Assembly: GCF_000226095.1 (NCBI RefSeq)
Contig: NC_016472.1
Span: forward strand, 8,866,001 to 8,930,000
From: Thermothelomyces thermophilus ATCC 42464
Lineage: Eukaryota; Ascomycota; Sordariomycetes; Sordariales; Chaetomiaceae
Reading direction: 5' to 3'
Length of the DNA: 64,000 nt
Below the pieces are notes generated by a model. That model was not told the DNA's origin. It saw nothing but the letters and a program-made list of their open reading frames with translations, and ran no database searches. The translations under genes and the position numbers were made by a program. Position 1 is the stretch's first letter. The number at the start of each line of letters is the position of its first letter. Positions 1 to 12,606 of this stretch are shown piece by piece.

Positions 1-3000
1 CGGGTTGCCGGGAGTACCATGTAACTGTAGGTAACTTTGGTGACGGATGACAAAAGTTTGGCAATGGTCAGCGGGATATTGGTCGATGTATATAGGTATG
101 TACGTACATGCATTCATTAATAGGGCCTCTCGCTTTTACACACCTACATGCAGCGCACGACGCCAGATAGGCCATCTGCAGCAACCCGCGCGGGAATCGC
201 GGATTGGCACAGGGCTCACAGTGCCGGCTTCAATTGACGTGCATACGCAGTATCGAGAATGCGACGTAGCCATTAATTTATTTGACTTCTGCGAATAACT
301 AGTGGATTTTCAGAGCACGTGCCCGGTTTCGATCTATCCAACCGGGGAGGCAGCCGCTTCTTCTTAAGGCCCCATCGGCAGTCAGGGAGAGAGCCTGCAC
401 TCCACCTGAGGAGAAATTGCGCGATCACCCCATCTCCGTTGGAGCCCAGGGCAAGGGAACACCAACCGGAATCGGTACCACTTCGATGGGGAACCATGTG
501 GCGGACCCGCTCAGGCCAGAATGGGTGACCCCCCGCGCCTGGCCTGAGATTGAATTTTGTGCGCAACCCACTCAACTAGTACTATGTTAGTACACTACAG
601 TACCTTACGCATCGTACTCCGTATGGACTGGAAGTTGAGGCGCGCAGATAATTGTGTGGTGCACCGCAACCGAAGCTCCTAATAACATGATGTTTATGTC
701 TGATTGTACTGTACAGTACACAGACGCACATGTTCCGTGCGCTAAACGCGCTGAAAGTTTGGGAGCACGATCCAGCCTGTACTGCACCTTGGAGCAAAAA
801 AAAAAAAAAAAGGCAAACGGGTATTTTGAGACCCGTACCTCGTCGAGGGCTCTCTGAACGGTTGGGTGATACCTTGCCCCGTTGCAGTACTATACTAGTA
901 TTAATACACTACTCGCAGTACACTACGTAGTGTACCAAGCATTTCACGGGTTACCTACACTATGGTGTGGAATGAACCCCTGCCCGCCAGTTTGCTTCCA
1001 GAAAATGAAATTTCCCTATGTGGTAGCCCAACCAGATTGCCGGGCCGGGGGTCAACATGGTCGATCTCCGACCACGCCTGTAAGCTTGCACCAATCAACA
1101 ACCGGTGCAAGGTTTCAGCGAGGTTCTTGATGTGCCCTGTTCCTGGCCACTGCCGGCAGGGAAGAAACACGAATACAGTGCGCATTGTCCGATCTTCGGA
1201 TCAGATCCTGCACTGCTCCTGGGGCTCGCAGGGAACTGACGGCAATCGCTGCACAGGCTTTTTGCTCAAGAGACTGTCGCGGCTTGCAGGGTGGGCTCAT
1301 CAGAAAACTCTGAGCAGAGGAGCGGTCTATACTCGAGCGGACCTGCGGCAGACCCGAACATCTAACTAGTGTACATACATACATACTGCGTACTTGGTTT
1401 CCGAGCTGATTGGTCACCTCCTCCGCCTTGCTTCGGGCGCGCAGAGAGGAGGAATCATGTGCTTCGGTTTTGAGATCCGGCGATGACGTGTTTCAGATTG
1501 AATGAGGGTAGACGGAGACCTGACACCCTCTTCCAAATCTATTTTCCTTGTATGTTACGTATCTCGTGCCCGACGGATGCAAGGAGGGACTTTGCAGCCC
1601 TGTCATACCACAAAGCCGTGACAGCCGTCGCAGTGCGGTTCCGCATCTCGCTAATCGAAAAAACACCAGGTGCTCACCAAGGTATGTAAGTACTAATAAT
1701 CAATAATCAAACAGCGTACGAGGCGCAAGCCGAGATGGTACAATATGTATGTAATCCGTACACGCACAAAGTACCCGAATTAGCGGAGTGCTATTGTGGC
1801 GGCTGAGCCCGAATCCAGCCTTTCTGAAGCCAGAGCTGAGATTGACCCCAGCGCGCCCGGGTCGAAGCCGGGCCAAGGATGGACGAGTGCCACTCCGATG
1901 ATTGCTCTCGCCAGGAGCCAGTCTGTTTGGTGCTGCTACGTACACAGTAGTGTGTGTATGCAGCCAGCTCACCTACCTGGCGGCAGCTAACCCAGAATCG
2001 AGATCCACTGAACCGTTCGAAGATCGGGGGCAAAGACGTCAGTTGGGCGTGCCTTGGACGCCTTGGAAAGAGGTTTTTTTTTTTTTTTGACACCATCTGC
2101 TCCGTTCCGTTCGTGGCGGTGTGCGCTTGCCCTTTGCCTGGGCTTGGAGCTCAGCCGGGATCCCGCGCGAAGTGAGGGTGGCTCAACAAACTGCCAGCCC
2201 CTCACTGTCTCAACCTCTGACTCTCGCCAAGTTACATACGGATTACACCCCACTTCCCCCCTGTCATTCGACAAAAGCTAGTGTAGCCACGCCCCCAATA
2301 GTTATTAGTCTTCCATATACGAGTAGTTATCTGAGTACAGTACTCTTACACGCAGTTGAGCGTCGAGAATTGTACACTAATGATCATCTACTAATACAAG
2401 CCATATATTGGTGGGTCGAGCCCTCTCTCCCCCACCCTCCCAGAGCACTCGGCCGAAGTTCTCGAGAGCCGCCGCTTTCGGAGAGAAAACTCACAGGAAG
2501 TTTCGGTCAACGCATTTCGCTTCGCTAGACATGCACGTGTGCTTGTGCTGTGTAGTGTACTAGTAGTGAGAAGGTATCACTATCGTACCGGATAACTATC
2601 CGGTGGCTCGGGAACCATCAAACATCCCACAGGGGTGAAGCGTCCCTCATATGTAGTGTAGAGAACAGGACTTAATTAGGTACTCCGTACTAGGTAGCAG
2701 TCCCTACTGGTAAGGGAATCAATCGCTGGGCCACTTGTTAGTGTGCTGTGTGCGCTTGACTCTTGGCTTCCCCATTGAAACCCGCGCACATGGGATTGGG
2801 CATTCTCGGTTCCGCGTTGCTGGGCCATTGGCGGGGCTCCCTATGAGAAGGGCAAGCCAGAGCAGTGAGGACCGTCGATCATCACTGGGATTTAACTGAC
2901 AACAACCGGATGACAAATACGCATCCTTGGGCCGGCCGTAGGCGGATATCGGGTATACTTGTAGTCGCAGGTCGCACTCGATACCAGTTGTGCGCAATGA

Positions 3001-6000
3001 GCTTCAGGTAATCAGGCCGATCCTGGGCTCCGACGGTGTGGCAAACGGCAAAACGGAATCGCGGATATACCGTTTAGTTCACGCGAGTGCCGCGCTACCC
3101 TCAAACCACCACCCCTTGTATGTACAATACATATGTATGTACGTACCTTGTCGCTCTGGCCCAAGACCATGGTCGAGGTTGCGGGTTTCGTCTGCTTTTA
3201 GCGTCGGCACCGGGCGCCAGCACACAGGGGCCCCGCCCGATGCACCTCGGGCAGACTTGCCGCGCGAGCAGGGCGGGTGGCATCTTCCCAAGGTTCGCCT
3301 CAGAGTGCGACTTCCTTGGCGTGCTAGTTCGCGGATTAGAAAGCCCCGCGGGTTCACCGAATGCCATCTCCATCTTCTTCTGACGGTTCCGAATCAAAAA
3401 AAAAAAAAAATTTTTAAGCTCACAACATCCGACGTCTTCTTCGACCCCTTCACCCCGTCCAAAATCCAGCTTTCCCGCCGTTGGCAATGACGTCGTTGAG
3501 AGACATTCGGACTTCATTCTCCGTCATCTGATCCCCCTCCCCCTGCCATGGCTGAGTCTCAGGAAACCGATTCCGGTGTCAACCGTAGAATAGGAGCTCT
3601 CGAGCCCGGATTGTGTCTCGGGAGGTCTGTCCGAGCCATCGGCTCCGCGTTGCCATGTTCTTCCCGAGCAACAGCGGGCCGCGGAGGAAATGCAACACAA
3701 GCCACTCACTTTTCCAGAAGATCATATGGTCTCAACGGTCCAATGGCTCCGGGGCGTCACGTATGTGCATACAGGACATCTCTTCACCGGTACTGCGCGA
3801 TTGGAGATGGGTGCAGTTGTGCTCCCCTTCCGTTCGACCGCACAACATCAGCACGACGTCTTTGAGTAATACTGTCAACCGCACTACCCCGTGGGTCGGG
3901 GGTGAAGCCCCCGAGGCCTTCGGAAGGCTCAGCACGTCGGCTTCCAAGTCCCCCCCCTTCCTCTCCCCCCTATCAACGGCCGATCTCAACATGTAGCAAA
4001 GAGGCGCATGCCTGGCGGAAGGAGCAGGGCGCCTGTCGTGGATTTAGCTGGAGCCAACGAACTGCACACATCCCACACCAACACAGCAAGATCCCAAGCC
4101 CAACTGTGACTGGATTCCCGTCCGGTCATCGAAAACCGACGGAGATTCCGTTTTGCACAAAACCGCTACCTCTGGTGGCCGCAGTCTGACCGGTGTGTAG
4201 CCACAACCCTGCGCGTCGCAGGAAGCACAAACGCCGCAACGAATTTAGCGTCTACTCCGTATATCACACATCAGCGGTTGGTTCACCTGGTGGCTTGGAC
4301 CACTGGCCATTCTCTTCCCGGTGCGCAAAGCTCGCTGGCGCCAACGTCACACATCTCGACGCCTCCATACGCCGGCCTTGGGTTGCCGGGGAGGAGCGTG
4401 CGGGCCGATCATCCCGATGTCGCTAAGGCCATTACGCCCAGAGATGGAGCTCAGCTGATATGACTCAATGGCTTCTCGCCTGCATGATGCAAGTGCTGGT
4501 CGTACATACTCAGCCTTAAACCTGCGGGTTGCAGCCAGAGCGGGAGGCGAGCATGAACGGGGAGTGTGCGGGATGCTTGACTGCAGGACATTGCAGCACA
4601 AGAAAGCCTTCCGAGGATCGAGAAAGCCTAGAAAACGACTTACATTTCGGTCATGATTGGCGGCAAATTCCGCCGGCCATTCAACCCAAGTACCGTTGAG
4701 CGAGGAAACGAGGGCAATGGCTTGCTGCCGCGGCTGGTTAACCCAAGAGCACGTGTTGACAGCCAGCAGCTCGTCGAAGATCCCATAGGGCCATGCCGCT
4801 AGGTGACTTTTTTTTTCCCCGCGAAATCAGAGTAATCAGCTGCAGATAGAGCATACGTGGACGTTGATGACTCGGTGACTACAGCTTGTTGTGAGAGGGC
4901 GCGGTCACGCAGCATTGGGCGCCTACGGAAGTCGATGGCCCCGTCTTCCATCTTGTGCAACGTCAAACAAGCTGCACATACCGCCGAATAAGACCTGACA
5001 GGTAGCATGGCGGCTCCTCGCTCCCTTCGAGGGATCCCGAGGGGCTGGGATCTGCACCAGCTTGCCAAAACATCAAGGCGCAGTTTGGCCGTTGCTGACC
5101 AACACATAACGGTTCGTAGCGCCCCGCATGCTGCATGTATGTACGGAGTACGTATGTACAATTAGAAAAGGAGGATGCTATAGGACTCGGACCCAAGAGT
5201 AACCTTTTCCTCTGGAGAAACGCGGAACAAGTGAACGGAAACGCCGGCAATGTGTATGCCGGATAGCTTCGATCCGGATTTTTACACATCAGGGACGACA
5301 ATCCCGGGGGGTTGGGGCGACAGCGAGGGGAGCAGAAGGCGAGTTGCTCGCAGCGGACTGACAGGGCGGATCGTTTGGCTCGGCGCAGGGCGCCACATTT
5401 TGTGAACCTGCTCTATATTGACGGATGCAAGACCAAACAAGCCGAGCAAAAGAACCCGGCTCATGGCGGCCCCGGGATGTTGTGGAAGGCGAAACTCGGG
5501 AAACAAGGGCGTGGGCGGGTGAGCAGCAGGTGTAACTGCAATTGACGCATTTTGGCGGCTTTCGAGGCTCTAGGGTTTTTTTTTTTTTTTTTTTTTTTGA
5601 AACTAACAAAAGATCCCGGTATGGAATGTCGGCCAACTTTTACACAGCAGATCGTTCAATGCTGTACACCCCGAGGCTGCATTTGAGCGGTGCCGCAGCC
5701 GTCAACTAGTCGCTGGTGAGGCAGGAACCCCACTTTCTAGCGTAGCAAGCAAGGTTGGGTCAATTTGACCGGGCGGAACCCCGCTATGGGTCCGTCTTGG
5801 AGGTGACACAATCAACACCTTTTCCAACCTTGGGCTCCAAGGTTCCTTTGCTCCCAGTTTCATCGCGGCCACATCCGGAAACGACGCTTGACCAGCTGAC
5901 CAGGTTATCGACCAAACAAACGGTGAACGCGCACAGGAAGAAGAGGCACAGACATAGGCACAGCGACACAAGTGACGGATCGACGGCCATAGGGACCGCA

Positions 6001-6008
6001 TGTGAACC
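1..6008. other. Gene-poor left flank
   Basis: No convincing gene was found in about 6 kb. Open frames here are short, overlap on both strands and lack coherent exon junctions. The stretch holds homopolymer runs (A at about 796-811, T at 2074-2088, A at 3394-3408, T at 5577-5598) and four copies of TACTCCGTA/TACGGAGTA (615, 2681, 4253, 5142). One weak coding-like stretch lies at about 3580-3866 on the + strand. No transposon ends or long repeats are visible. Confidence 0.6.
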
Positions 6009-7250
6009 ATGGGCAAGAAAGGCGGGGCTGAGGTGAACAGCAAGAAGGCGGCGGGACAGGCTCGCAAGGCCGCAGCAGCCGCAGCCAAGGAGGAGGCTGC
6101 TCGAGCCAAGCAAGAAGCTCTAGAGGCGGCCGAGTGGGAGAAGGGGGCAAAGAAGAATGACAAAAAGTGAGTGGAGTGGACCATTTTTATCTCTTTTTTT
6201 TCTCTTCTTTTCTTCTTCGTTTTTTCCCCTTGTTGGTTTTGTTTCGTCTTGTACGGACTACAGTGCCCGCCTGTCCTTTGGTGCTCTACGGAACGTTGGG
6301 GGAAGGCCTGCTGCGGCCTGCCGTCGGAAGCGCGGTCGGGTCGACCGTCAGGATTGATTGGGGAGGAGGTGGCGCGGGAGTTCAGCTGGCTGTGTTTGTA
6401 TGTACCGCCCAGCTTCGCTCGGGGCAACGGGGCGATCGCTACCTCTGTCACCATGACCTGATTACAGCCTCTTCGATGCAGTCCAGAGCCCCCCAGGACC
6501 GTGGGCGGACCAACATGCGCTCGCATCACCGCACGCACACAACCCCTCTTCCCCTCCCTCCATCTTCTTTCCTCTCCCAACCAACCCCAACCCCTCCCCC
6601 CCCCCCCCCCCCAACACTCTCCGTGGCACTCTAAAATGTCTCTGTAGCTGCTTATCGAACCTGTTCCGCCTCTGGAGCGGAGTGCGGGGATAGCAAGACG
6701 TTGACGGTCGTGCTGACGTTCTGCCCGCGCAATCAGAGCAGCTGAAGCCGCAAAGAAAGCGGAGCAGGCCCGGAAGAAGGCCGAACGCGACGCCCTGCTT
6801 GCCGAGGAGGAGAGGAACACGCCGGGACGATCAGGACCCAAGAATGCCAAGACGGCGGTTAAGAAGAGCAAGGGCCTGGACCTGTCGCAGCTCGATGACG
6901 ACGGCGGCAAGAGCCTGCCAGCGCTCAACGCATCCGGCATCGACAACGCGCTCGACGCGCTGTCGCTGACGTCCAGAGCCGACACCAAGATCGACAGGCA
7001 TCCCGAGAGGCGGTACAAGGCGGCGTACGCGGCGTTTGAGGAGAGGCGGCTCGCCGAGATGGAAGCGGATGGCAGTGGGGCCGGTCTCCGGCTGAACCAA
7101 AAGAAGGAGAGGATCAAGAAGGAATTCGAGCGCAGCGAGGAGAACCCCTTCAACAAGCCCTCGGTGCGCTACGACGCTTCCAAGGAGGAGCTGGCGCAGC
7201 GCCAGGAGGAGGAGAGGAAGAAGATCGAGGCCCGCCTGGCGTCGCCTTGA
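6009..7250 (+). CDS. CCDC124/Lso2-family ribosome-associated factor
   Basis: Two exons, 6009-6166 and 6737-7250, joined across a GTGAGT...CAG intron, give about 223 residues. The N-terminus is a lysine/alanine-rich coiled-coil helix starting MGKKGG, with many AAK/EEA heptads. The C-terminal part carries the conserved block around RYKAAYAAFEE and NPFNKPSVRYDASKEE. This is the signature of the CCDC124 family (yeast Lso2, called Oxs1 in some species). Family members bind the 80S ribosome near the tRNA and GTPase-centre sites, protect idle ribosomes and help them be reused after starvation. The start is the first ATG, and the basic N-terminus is where the family contacts rRNA. The single intron of 570 nt is about ten times longer than most others here. 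Family assignment is by recognised sequence pattern; function is inferred. Confidence 0.85.
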
Positions 7251-8324
7251 AGACCGACCTGGCCAACGTCTGCTTGGGGAAGCGACCTCGCGCGTCCAAG
7301 CAGGGGTGGGGCAATATCTGCGGGCTGGGGTCTTCATGCGTCCGGCCCGGACGGGAAGGGACGGGAATGAGCGGCATGCATCTCGTGGATGCGGTCGTCC
7401 AATGGCTGTCGATCCCCTCTCGACCGGGTACGGGTCCACGATTTTCGGTTAGAATGGGGGCGGGGGCGTGTGTGTGTGCGTGTGTTGTGGGATGTACAGT
7501 ACGTGCATGTATGTATGCGTTGTGAGGGTGCACTAACTACGGTGTAGCTAGCAAGGGGGCCGGCGACGCGCTCGTCCAAGGGTGCAGGGGGGAACCGAGT
7601 GCGGAACTTGAGCCGTGTTGCGAGGGATATACGGATAATCCGTACACTACACACTCCTTGTAGGGCACTGTGCCCGGTATGGTGTGCGACGGTCGGGAGA
7701 TTCGCTAGAACTCAAAACTGGTAGCATTATTAGGAACCCGGTGTGACTTGGGGAGTCGTGTACGGAATGAGTACGGAAGAGAGCTGTCCGCTCCAATGCC
7801 CATGACTCTCGGGAACCTCTGTCACAGGATAGATAGTTGGAGGGTGTTTGCACTGTTGTGCACGCCGGGGCACGACCGGGACACGGCTTGGCAAACGTGC
7901 CGCCGAAACAAGTGCTCGTAACAAGGAAGTCAGCCCTTGAGTCATTTATGCTGGTCTCTGTTGATTCCCAGGCTTGAGATCAACACGGACAACAAGCGAT
8001 GGGGAGCCGAGGAAAAGCCACCTCGTGTGTACTGTTTCTGAAGTTCGGATGAGCACCCGAGTTAGGACGACCCATAACCCTAACCCCTGCCTCTGCGCAC
8101 CCTTCCTTCACCAGGCTTGGCACCAGATGAGCCCTGATATGTGTCGCAGCTGTGCATCGAACAACGCTCAGTCACTCACTCATCAATCAGCCATTGATCT
8201 CATCTCGCATGCCTTCATATAGTTACTTTTTTTTTTTTTTTTTGGCCGAAAAGCAAAGCACCATTTGCACAACTTCATGACCCGTCTCTCAGATATTTAA
8301 ATTTCTTTCCCAACACCATCAGCA
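7251..8324. other. Intergenic, CCDC124 3' side to E2-variant promoter
   Basis: No gene is seen. The stretch contains GT-rich sequence at 7471-7492, an AACCCTAACCCC element at about 8076-8089, roughly 240 bases before the next start codon, and a T run at about 8226-8243. Confidence 0.6.
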
Positions 8325-8728
8325 ATGAGTACGAGCAGTTTACCCGCCGTTAAGCGACAGCATCTCCTCGCTGAATTGTATGACGTTTCCACAACCCCAA
8401 CCTGTTCCTTTGCCTTTGCCTTTGTTTTTTATCTCCTTTCTCTTTCTTATCGGCTTGATCAAAACTAACCGAGATTGATTTTCCATAGCGCCGGTCTCAA
8501 ACACGCCTGTCCCCATGGCATCTTTGTCAGTCTCACACCAGGCGACCCAACTCTCTGGTCGGGCGTCATGTTTGTGCGCAAAGGTACGCGTTCCTCCCCA
8601 TTTCAACCACCATTGTATTTCTCCCATGCATTTCAGTTTTTTTTTTTTTTTTTGGGGGGGGGGGGACGAGAGAGACATCAAGAATGGGAGTTGGGATTTA
8701 AATGTAAAGAAGAAAGAGCGTGCATATG

Positions 8729-8773
<45 letters not shown>

Positions 8774-9866
8774 GGGAGGAGAAGAGTATGTATGACCACT
8801 GACGAACAAAATAGGCCCCTACGCCCCCGCCATCCTGCGCTTCCACATCTCCTTCCCGGACGCCTACCCGGCGCTCCCGCCGCTCGTCACCTTCTCTACC
8901 GACATGTTCCACCCCCTCATCACGCCGCTGACCACGTACATGTACTCGACCGACGTGCAGGACGGCGGCACGGCAAGCGCCAACGACGACGAGCGGCTGC
9001 CCCCCGGTGGCTTCAGTCTGAGGCATGGGTTTCCCGGCTGGTTCGGGCGCGGGAGGAGGGCTGCTGCGGCCGCGGCCATAGCCGTAGCTGCCAAGGCTGC
9101 TTCTAGTAGTGGTGGTGGCGGTGATGGTGGTGGTGATTCGACGGGGGGCTCGGGAGCGAAGACGGAGGGCAACCGGGACGCGGTGGCGGTAACGCCCATG
9201 AGGCCCGTGGCTACGGCCACCGGGACCACGCCCGCGTCAGCCGTGTCGGCCGCCGCGTCCTCGGTTTCGGCGCCCGGCAGCTATGCGCGGACGGGGACGG
9301 GCAGCACCAAGGAGGTGTCGACGTACGAGGTGCTGCGGTACATCCGGAGCACGTTTGACGACGAGGACGTGCTCGACTCGATCCCGCTCGAGGCCGCGGG
9401 GAACCCGGGCGCGTGGCATGCTTGGCGGACGCACCGGCGGCACGTCGCGGCGAAGGGGCCGTCGGGAGCAGGCGAGATTCCCGGGCGGGAAGGCGGAGCG
9501 CAGGCGGACAAGGGTCCGGCTCCCTCGCCGGTGGCTGCAACAGGCGCTGCTGCTTCTGCTGCTGCTGCGGTGGCGGCGGCGGCGGCGGCGACGAAACGTC
9601 CCGACGAGTGGAACTGGGAAGGGGTCTGGGAAGAACGAGTAAAGAGGAATATCGCGTCCAGCTTGTCCGAGGGGGTGTTGTATGGACATGCCGGGGCGCC
9701 GGATGAAGTGGTAACGTTGCCGGTTTCTTCCCTCTCGCTGTGGTGACCCCGGACAGGCTGACCATTTCCCCCACCCCCCCCTTAGATTAACTTCCTGAAC
9801 ATGGACGAAGCCGAGGTCGAAGGGGCGAAGTCCAATCTGCTCCGGACGCTTGGCGCGGCAGCATAG
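8325..9866 (+). CDS. Non-catalytic ubiquitin-E2 variant, AKTIP/FTS-like
   Basis: Four exons (8325-8377, 8489-8583, 8815-9710, 9786-9866) splice in frame to about 375 residues. The first 90 residues are a UBC fold: LKHACPHGIFVSLTPGD, a W-x-GVMFVRKGPYAPA strand pair, then FHISFPDAYPALPP and FHPLITP. The catalytic HPN...C segment of active E2 enzymes is absent; FHPLITPLTTYMY stands in its place, so the protein should not transfer ubiquitin. The FHPL form resembles AKTIP/FTS, the E2-like subunit of the FTS-Hook-FHIP complex that links early endosomes to dynein. A low-complexity Ala/Gly/Ser insert of about 100 residues separates the core from a conserved-looking tail (WNWEGVWEERVKRNI). The last exon encodes only 26 residues. 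The UBC-like fold is confident; the FHF role is inference. Confidence 0.75.
8732..8771 (+). repeat. (GA)n microsatellite inside intron 2 of the E2-variant gene
   Basis: About 20 uninterrupted GA units lie in the intron between exons 2 and 3. The same intron also contains a T run followed by a G run at about 8638-8665. Length polymorphism is expected. Confidence 0.95.
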
Positions 9867-10269
9867 TGTTATTGTGCAAGAGCGGAGTGCCCCAAGCGAC
9901 TTTCCCTCTCTGTGGCTACAGAACGGGACAGTGATCGCGAAACTGGCTCGGCAGGCACGCTTTCAGAGAGTGGAACGTGAGAAATTTAGGAAGGAGGAGG
10001 CAATCCGTATGCTTCTGCTGTCGACTTTTTGCTCCATTTACCAACACGCATCTGCGCATCTACGCACTCCCATATCGCATCCTTTGTTCACATGATTACG
10101 GCAGAAGATACCGCTCGGTAGGACACACAGAGTGCCATCCCAGTCCGGTATTGCACATGGGCGTCTTGCAGTGTTGGCGGTCGTGTCTGCTTCGTCTTCC
10201 TCCTTCGCTTACCGACAGGGTGTTCTGATTCCAATAGACAGCTCTCCACACACACAAAACTCCTAGGTC
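9867..10269. other. Intergenic, 400 bases
   Basis: Lies between two + strand genes. No gene, repeat or clear regulatory element was recognised. An in-frame TAG at 10264 supports the ATG at 10270 as the first possible start of the next gene. Confidence 0.6.
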
Positions 10270-12606
10270 ATGTATCCTTCAGTTCCGCGACCAGCAACTG
10301 ACATGCCGGGGCCGGGGCCGGGGCCGGAGCAAACTTCCGCGGCGGTGGAGCGCTGTGCTGACGGGCAGGTCCCCGCGATGGCGATTGGCAGTCAACACGA
10401 GGACGCTACCCCGTGGCGCGCCGTGCCGAGACCGCTGCATATCACGAAGCGACTAACCTCGACGGGGAGCGGTCGAGTCACAACGGACCCGCGAAGGAGC
10501 AGCCAAGAAGGCGAGATGTCAGGCAATTGCATGGACAGCCCCTTCGGATCGTTGGACAGGCATCGACCCCTGGCGCTCCCAAAAATAAGAGGTGACCGGG
10601 GTGGGCGGGCCGCGTTTCCTGTTGCTGTTGGTTGCACCCAAAACGAAAACAGGGACCCAGGGACCGTCAATGGTTGGGTACGACAGATATCAGGCCGTGT
10701 CTGCGCGCAGTCTGCTTACGACAGCCCGGGTCGAATAGCCGCACCGCTGGCCTATCCTGTCGCCCCTGAGTATCAACGATGCACCTCATGCACTTCAGGC
10801 TCACGTCAGTCGGACCGCCGTCCACGGTATTCCCCTGTGCTGGGCGAGGAGGGGGGGTCAGACGACCATACACGCACCTCGGGTATGCCGGCCAAGACTG
10901 GGGCCGGGAATCCTGCCGGCTGTCCTTCCTTACCGTCGCTCCCAGCTGTTGTTCATACGCTCGTTCCCCAGATCGTGGTGACCCCTGAACCGGCAACTGC
11001 AGATGACGGCGTCGTAACCATTTGGGTAGCTGTGCAGTTGTCCGTACAGGGGTCGAGTACAGCCGCTATAGAGCAGGGACTATACGACCCAGCCAGTGAC
11101 AGACGGTCAAGTCAAGGTCAGTTATGATAGCGAGAGCATCGAATGGCCCACAGTATCTGTCTCTTTTCTTTTCTTTTTTTTTTTTAACACTCGCGAATAG
11201 GTGCACCGCGGCATGGGTTCTTCTTGTACGACGTCTCGCTAGAACTACTTCCCCTCTCAGAGAGCACGGTCGTCGAGGTGCTCGGCGATAAGGCATGCCC
11301 GACGTAGGCTCGTTCGTCCTTTTTTTTTTGCTTGGTCGCCCCCGACCGACCCCCTGGTATTGCTGACCAAAACGACAGGATACTGCACCCGGAATCCCGG
11401 TTGCTCTTTGTAGCCCAGATCCGACTGGGACCCGCAGCTCGTCATCGACCGCGCACCCACCACGTCCGGCAAAATTCGGACGATCTGATCGAGGATCTCG
11501 AGGTGGAGCTCGGCGGCATTGTGACGGAGTATCTCGAGATCCGCGTGACCTACCGCCACTCTGGGTACCCGCAAAGGCGCAGCAGCAAGCTGACGTCGGT
11601 ACCGTCAAGCAGTCCTGGACCCGACGGCCTCTCGGGCATTCAGACGACGATCCAGACGACGGCCACCGCGAGCATCAGGCGGCACAATTCTGCCTCGCCA
11701 TGGTCGCCGCTGCCCTGCACGCCGCGCCCGAACCGCCTATTCGAGGTTGTTGCCTCGCATTGGGGGGCGGACAAGGCGCATGCCGTGATGCAGCGCGTCA
11801 TACGATCTCGATGGATCCAAGCGCGACCCAACATCGGCCCAACAGGTGGCCGTCACGGCGGAGCACCGATACGTGTGTCGGAGCCCAAGGCGTCCCAGCT
11901 GGCCTCGGAGGAACGATAGGAACGGTACGACAAGCCTAGCCACGGAGAATCCCCGACGCACCGGGCCAGCCTCTGCCGCATGGCACCGCCATCCATGGCT
12001 CTTCCCCTTGGCGACCATGTCGAAGTAGAGCATGGCGGAGAGAGTTCGGAGAAGGGCTTCACAGGGCGTCATCCGGAAGGAGGCCATGCGGCGGCGACGG
12101 CGGCGGCGGTGACGTCGCCAACGGAAACCGTCCGGCGAAAGATTTATTACCGCCGCCCGGGTAGTCCCAGGAGAGCCGCCTCGGTATCCCGATCTTCTTC
12201 TTTTACTTCCGCTTCTTCTGCTTCTTCGTCTTTGTCGTCCCCGTCCTTCCCGAGTGAGCCAACGCCGTCGTCACGCTTGCCGCACCCTCTCGCGTCATCG
12301 TCAGGAGATGGAAGGGCCGGCCACTCCGGTGGAAGCACTAGCTCCCGGGAACGAGCGCGGACGGGGGCAGAGATACAGCGCGGGCTCGTGGGGAAGTGGC
12401 TCATGGGGGGAGACGCTGCGCCCGTTGCTCTCGATCCTGTCGTAGTCGATGCCAAGATGGACGGCGAGGGCCAGACGGGGCGAACGGTTGTTGGAGGCGT
12501 GGGAAGGTGTAGTGGGATGGTGAGTGTGAAGGCCAGGACGGGCAAAGAGGAGAAGGAGAAGGGGAAGGAAAGGGGGCGGGGATGGGGCTGGACAGGCTGG
12601 TGGTAG
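10270..12606 (+). CDS. Unrecognised multi-exon protein, about 710 aa
   Basis: I do not recognise the family. Exon 1 (10270-11116) is a proline-rich disordered region ending in an ordered-looking block (LVPQIVVTPEPATADDGVVT). Exon 2 (11201-11303; FFLYDVSLELLPLSE, STVVEVLGD) and exon 3 (from 11379; DDLIEDLEVELGGIV, TEYLEIRVTYRHSG, NRLFEVVASHWGADKA) keep frame across GTCAGT...TAG and GTAGGC...CAG introns, which argues for a real gene. A single in-frame TAG follows at 11917-11919. It can be removed by a 45-nt intron (11875-11919), after which the frame continues through a Ser/Arg-rich tail (PTETVRRKIYYRRPGSPRR) to 12606. Without that splice the protein ends at 11919. It is convergent with the AlkB gene. 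No catalytic motif, signal peptide or membrane segment is seen. The existence of the middle exons is fairly sure; the 3' structure is uncertain. Confidence 0.55.

Noticed and set aside
5702-7156. A 484-codon minus-strand open frame
   Set aside because: It spans the CCDC124 exons and intron in antisense; composition is Ser/Ala/Leu-rich without domains.
8340-9026. A 228-codon minus-strand open frame
   Set aside because: Runs through the (GA)n repeat and the E2-variant exons in antisense; no domain.
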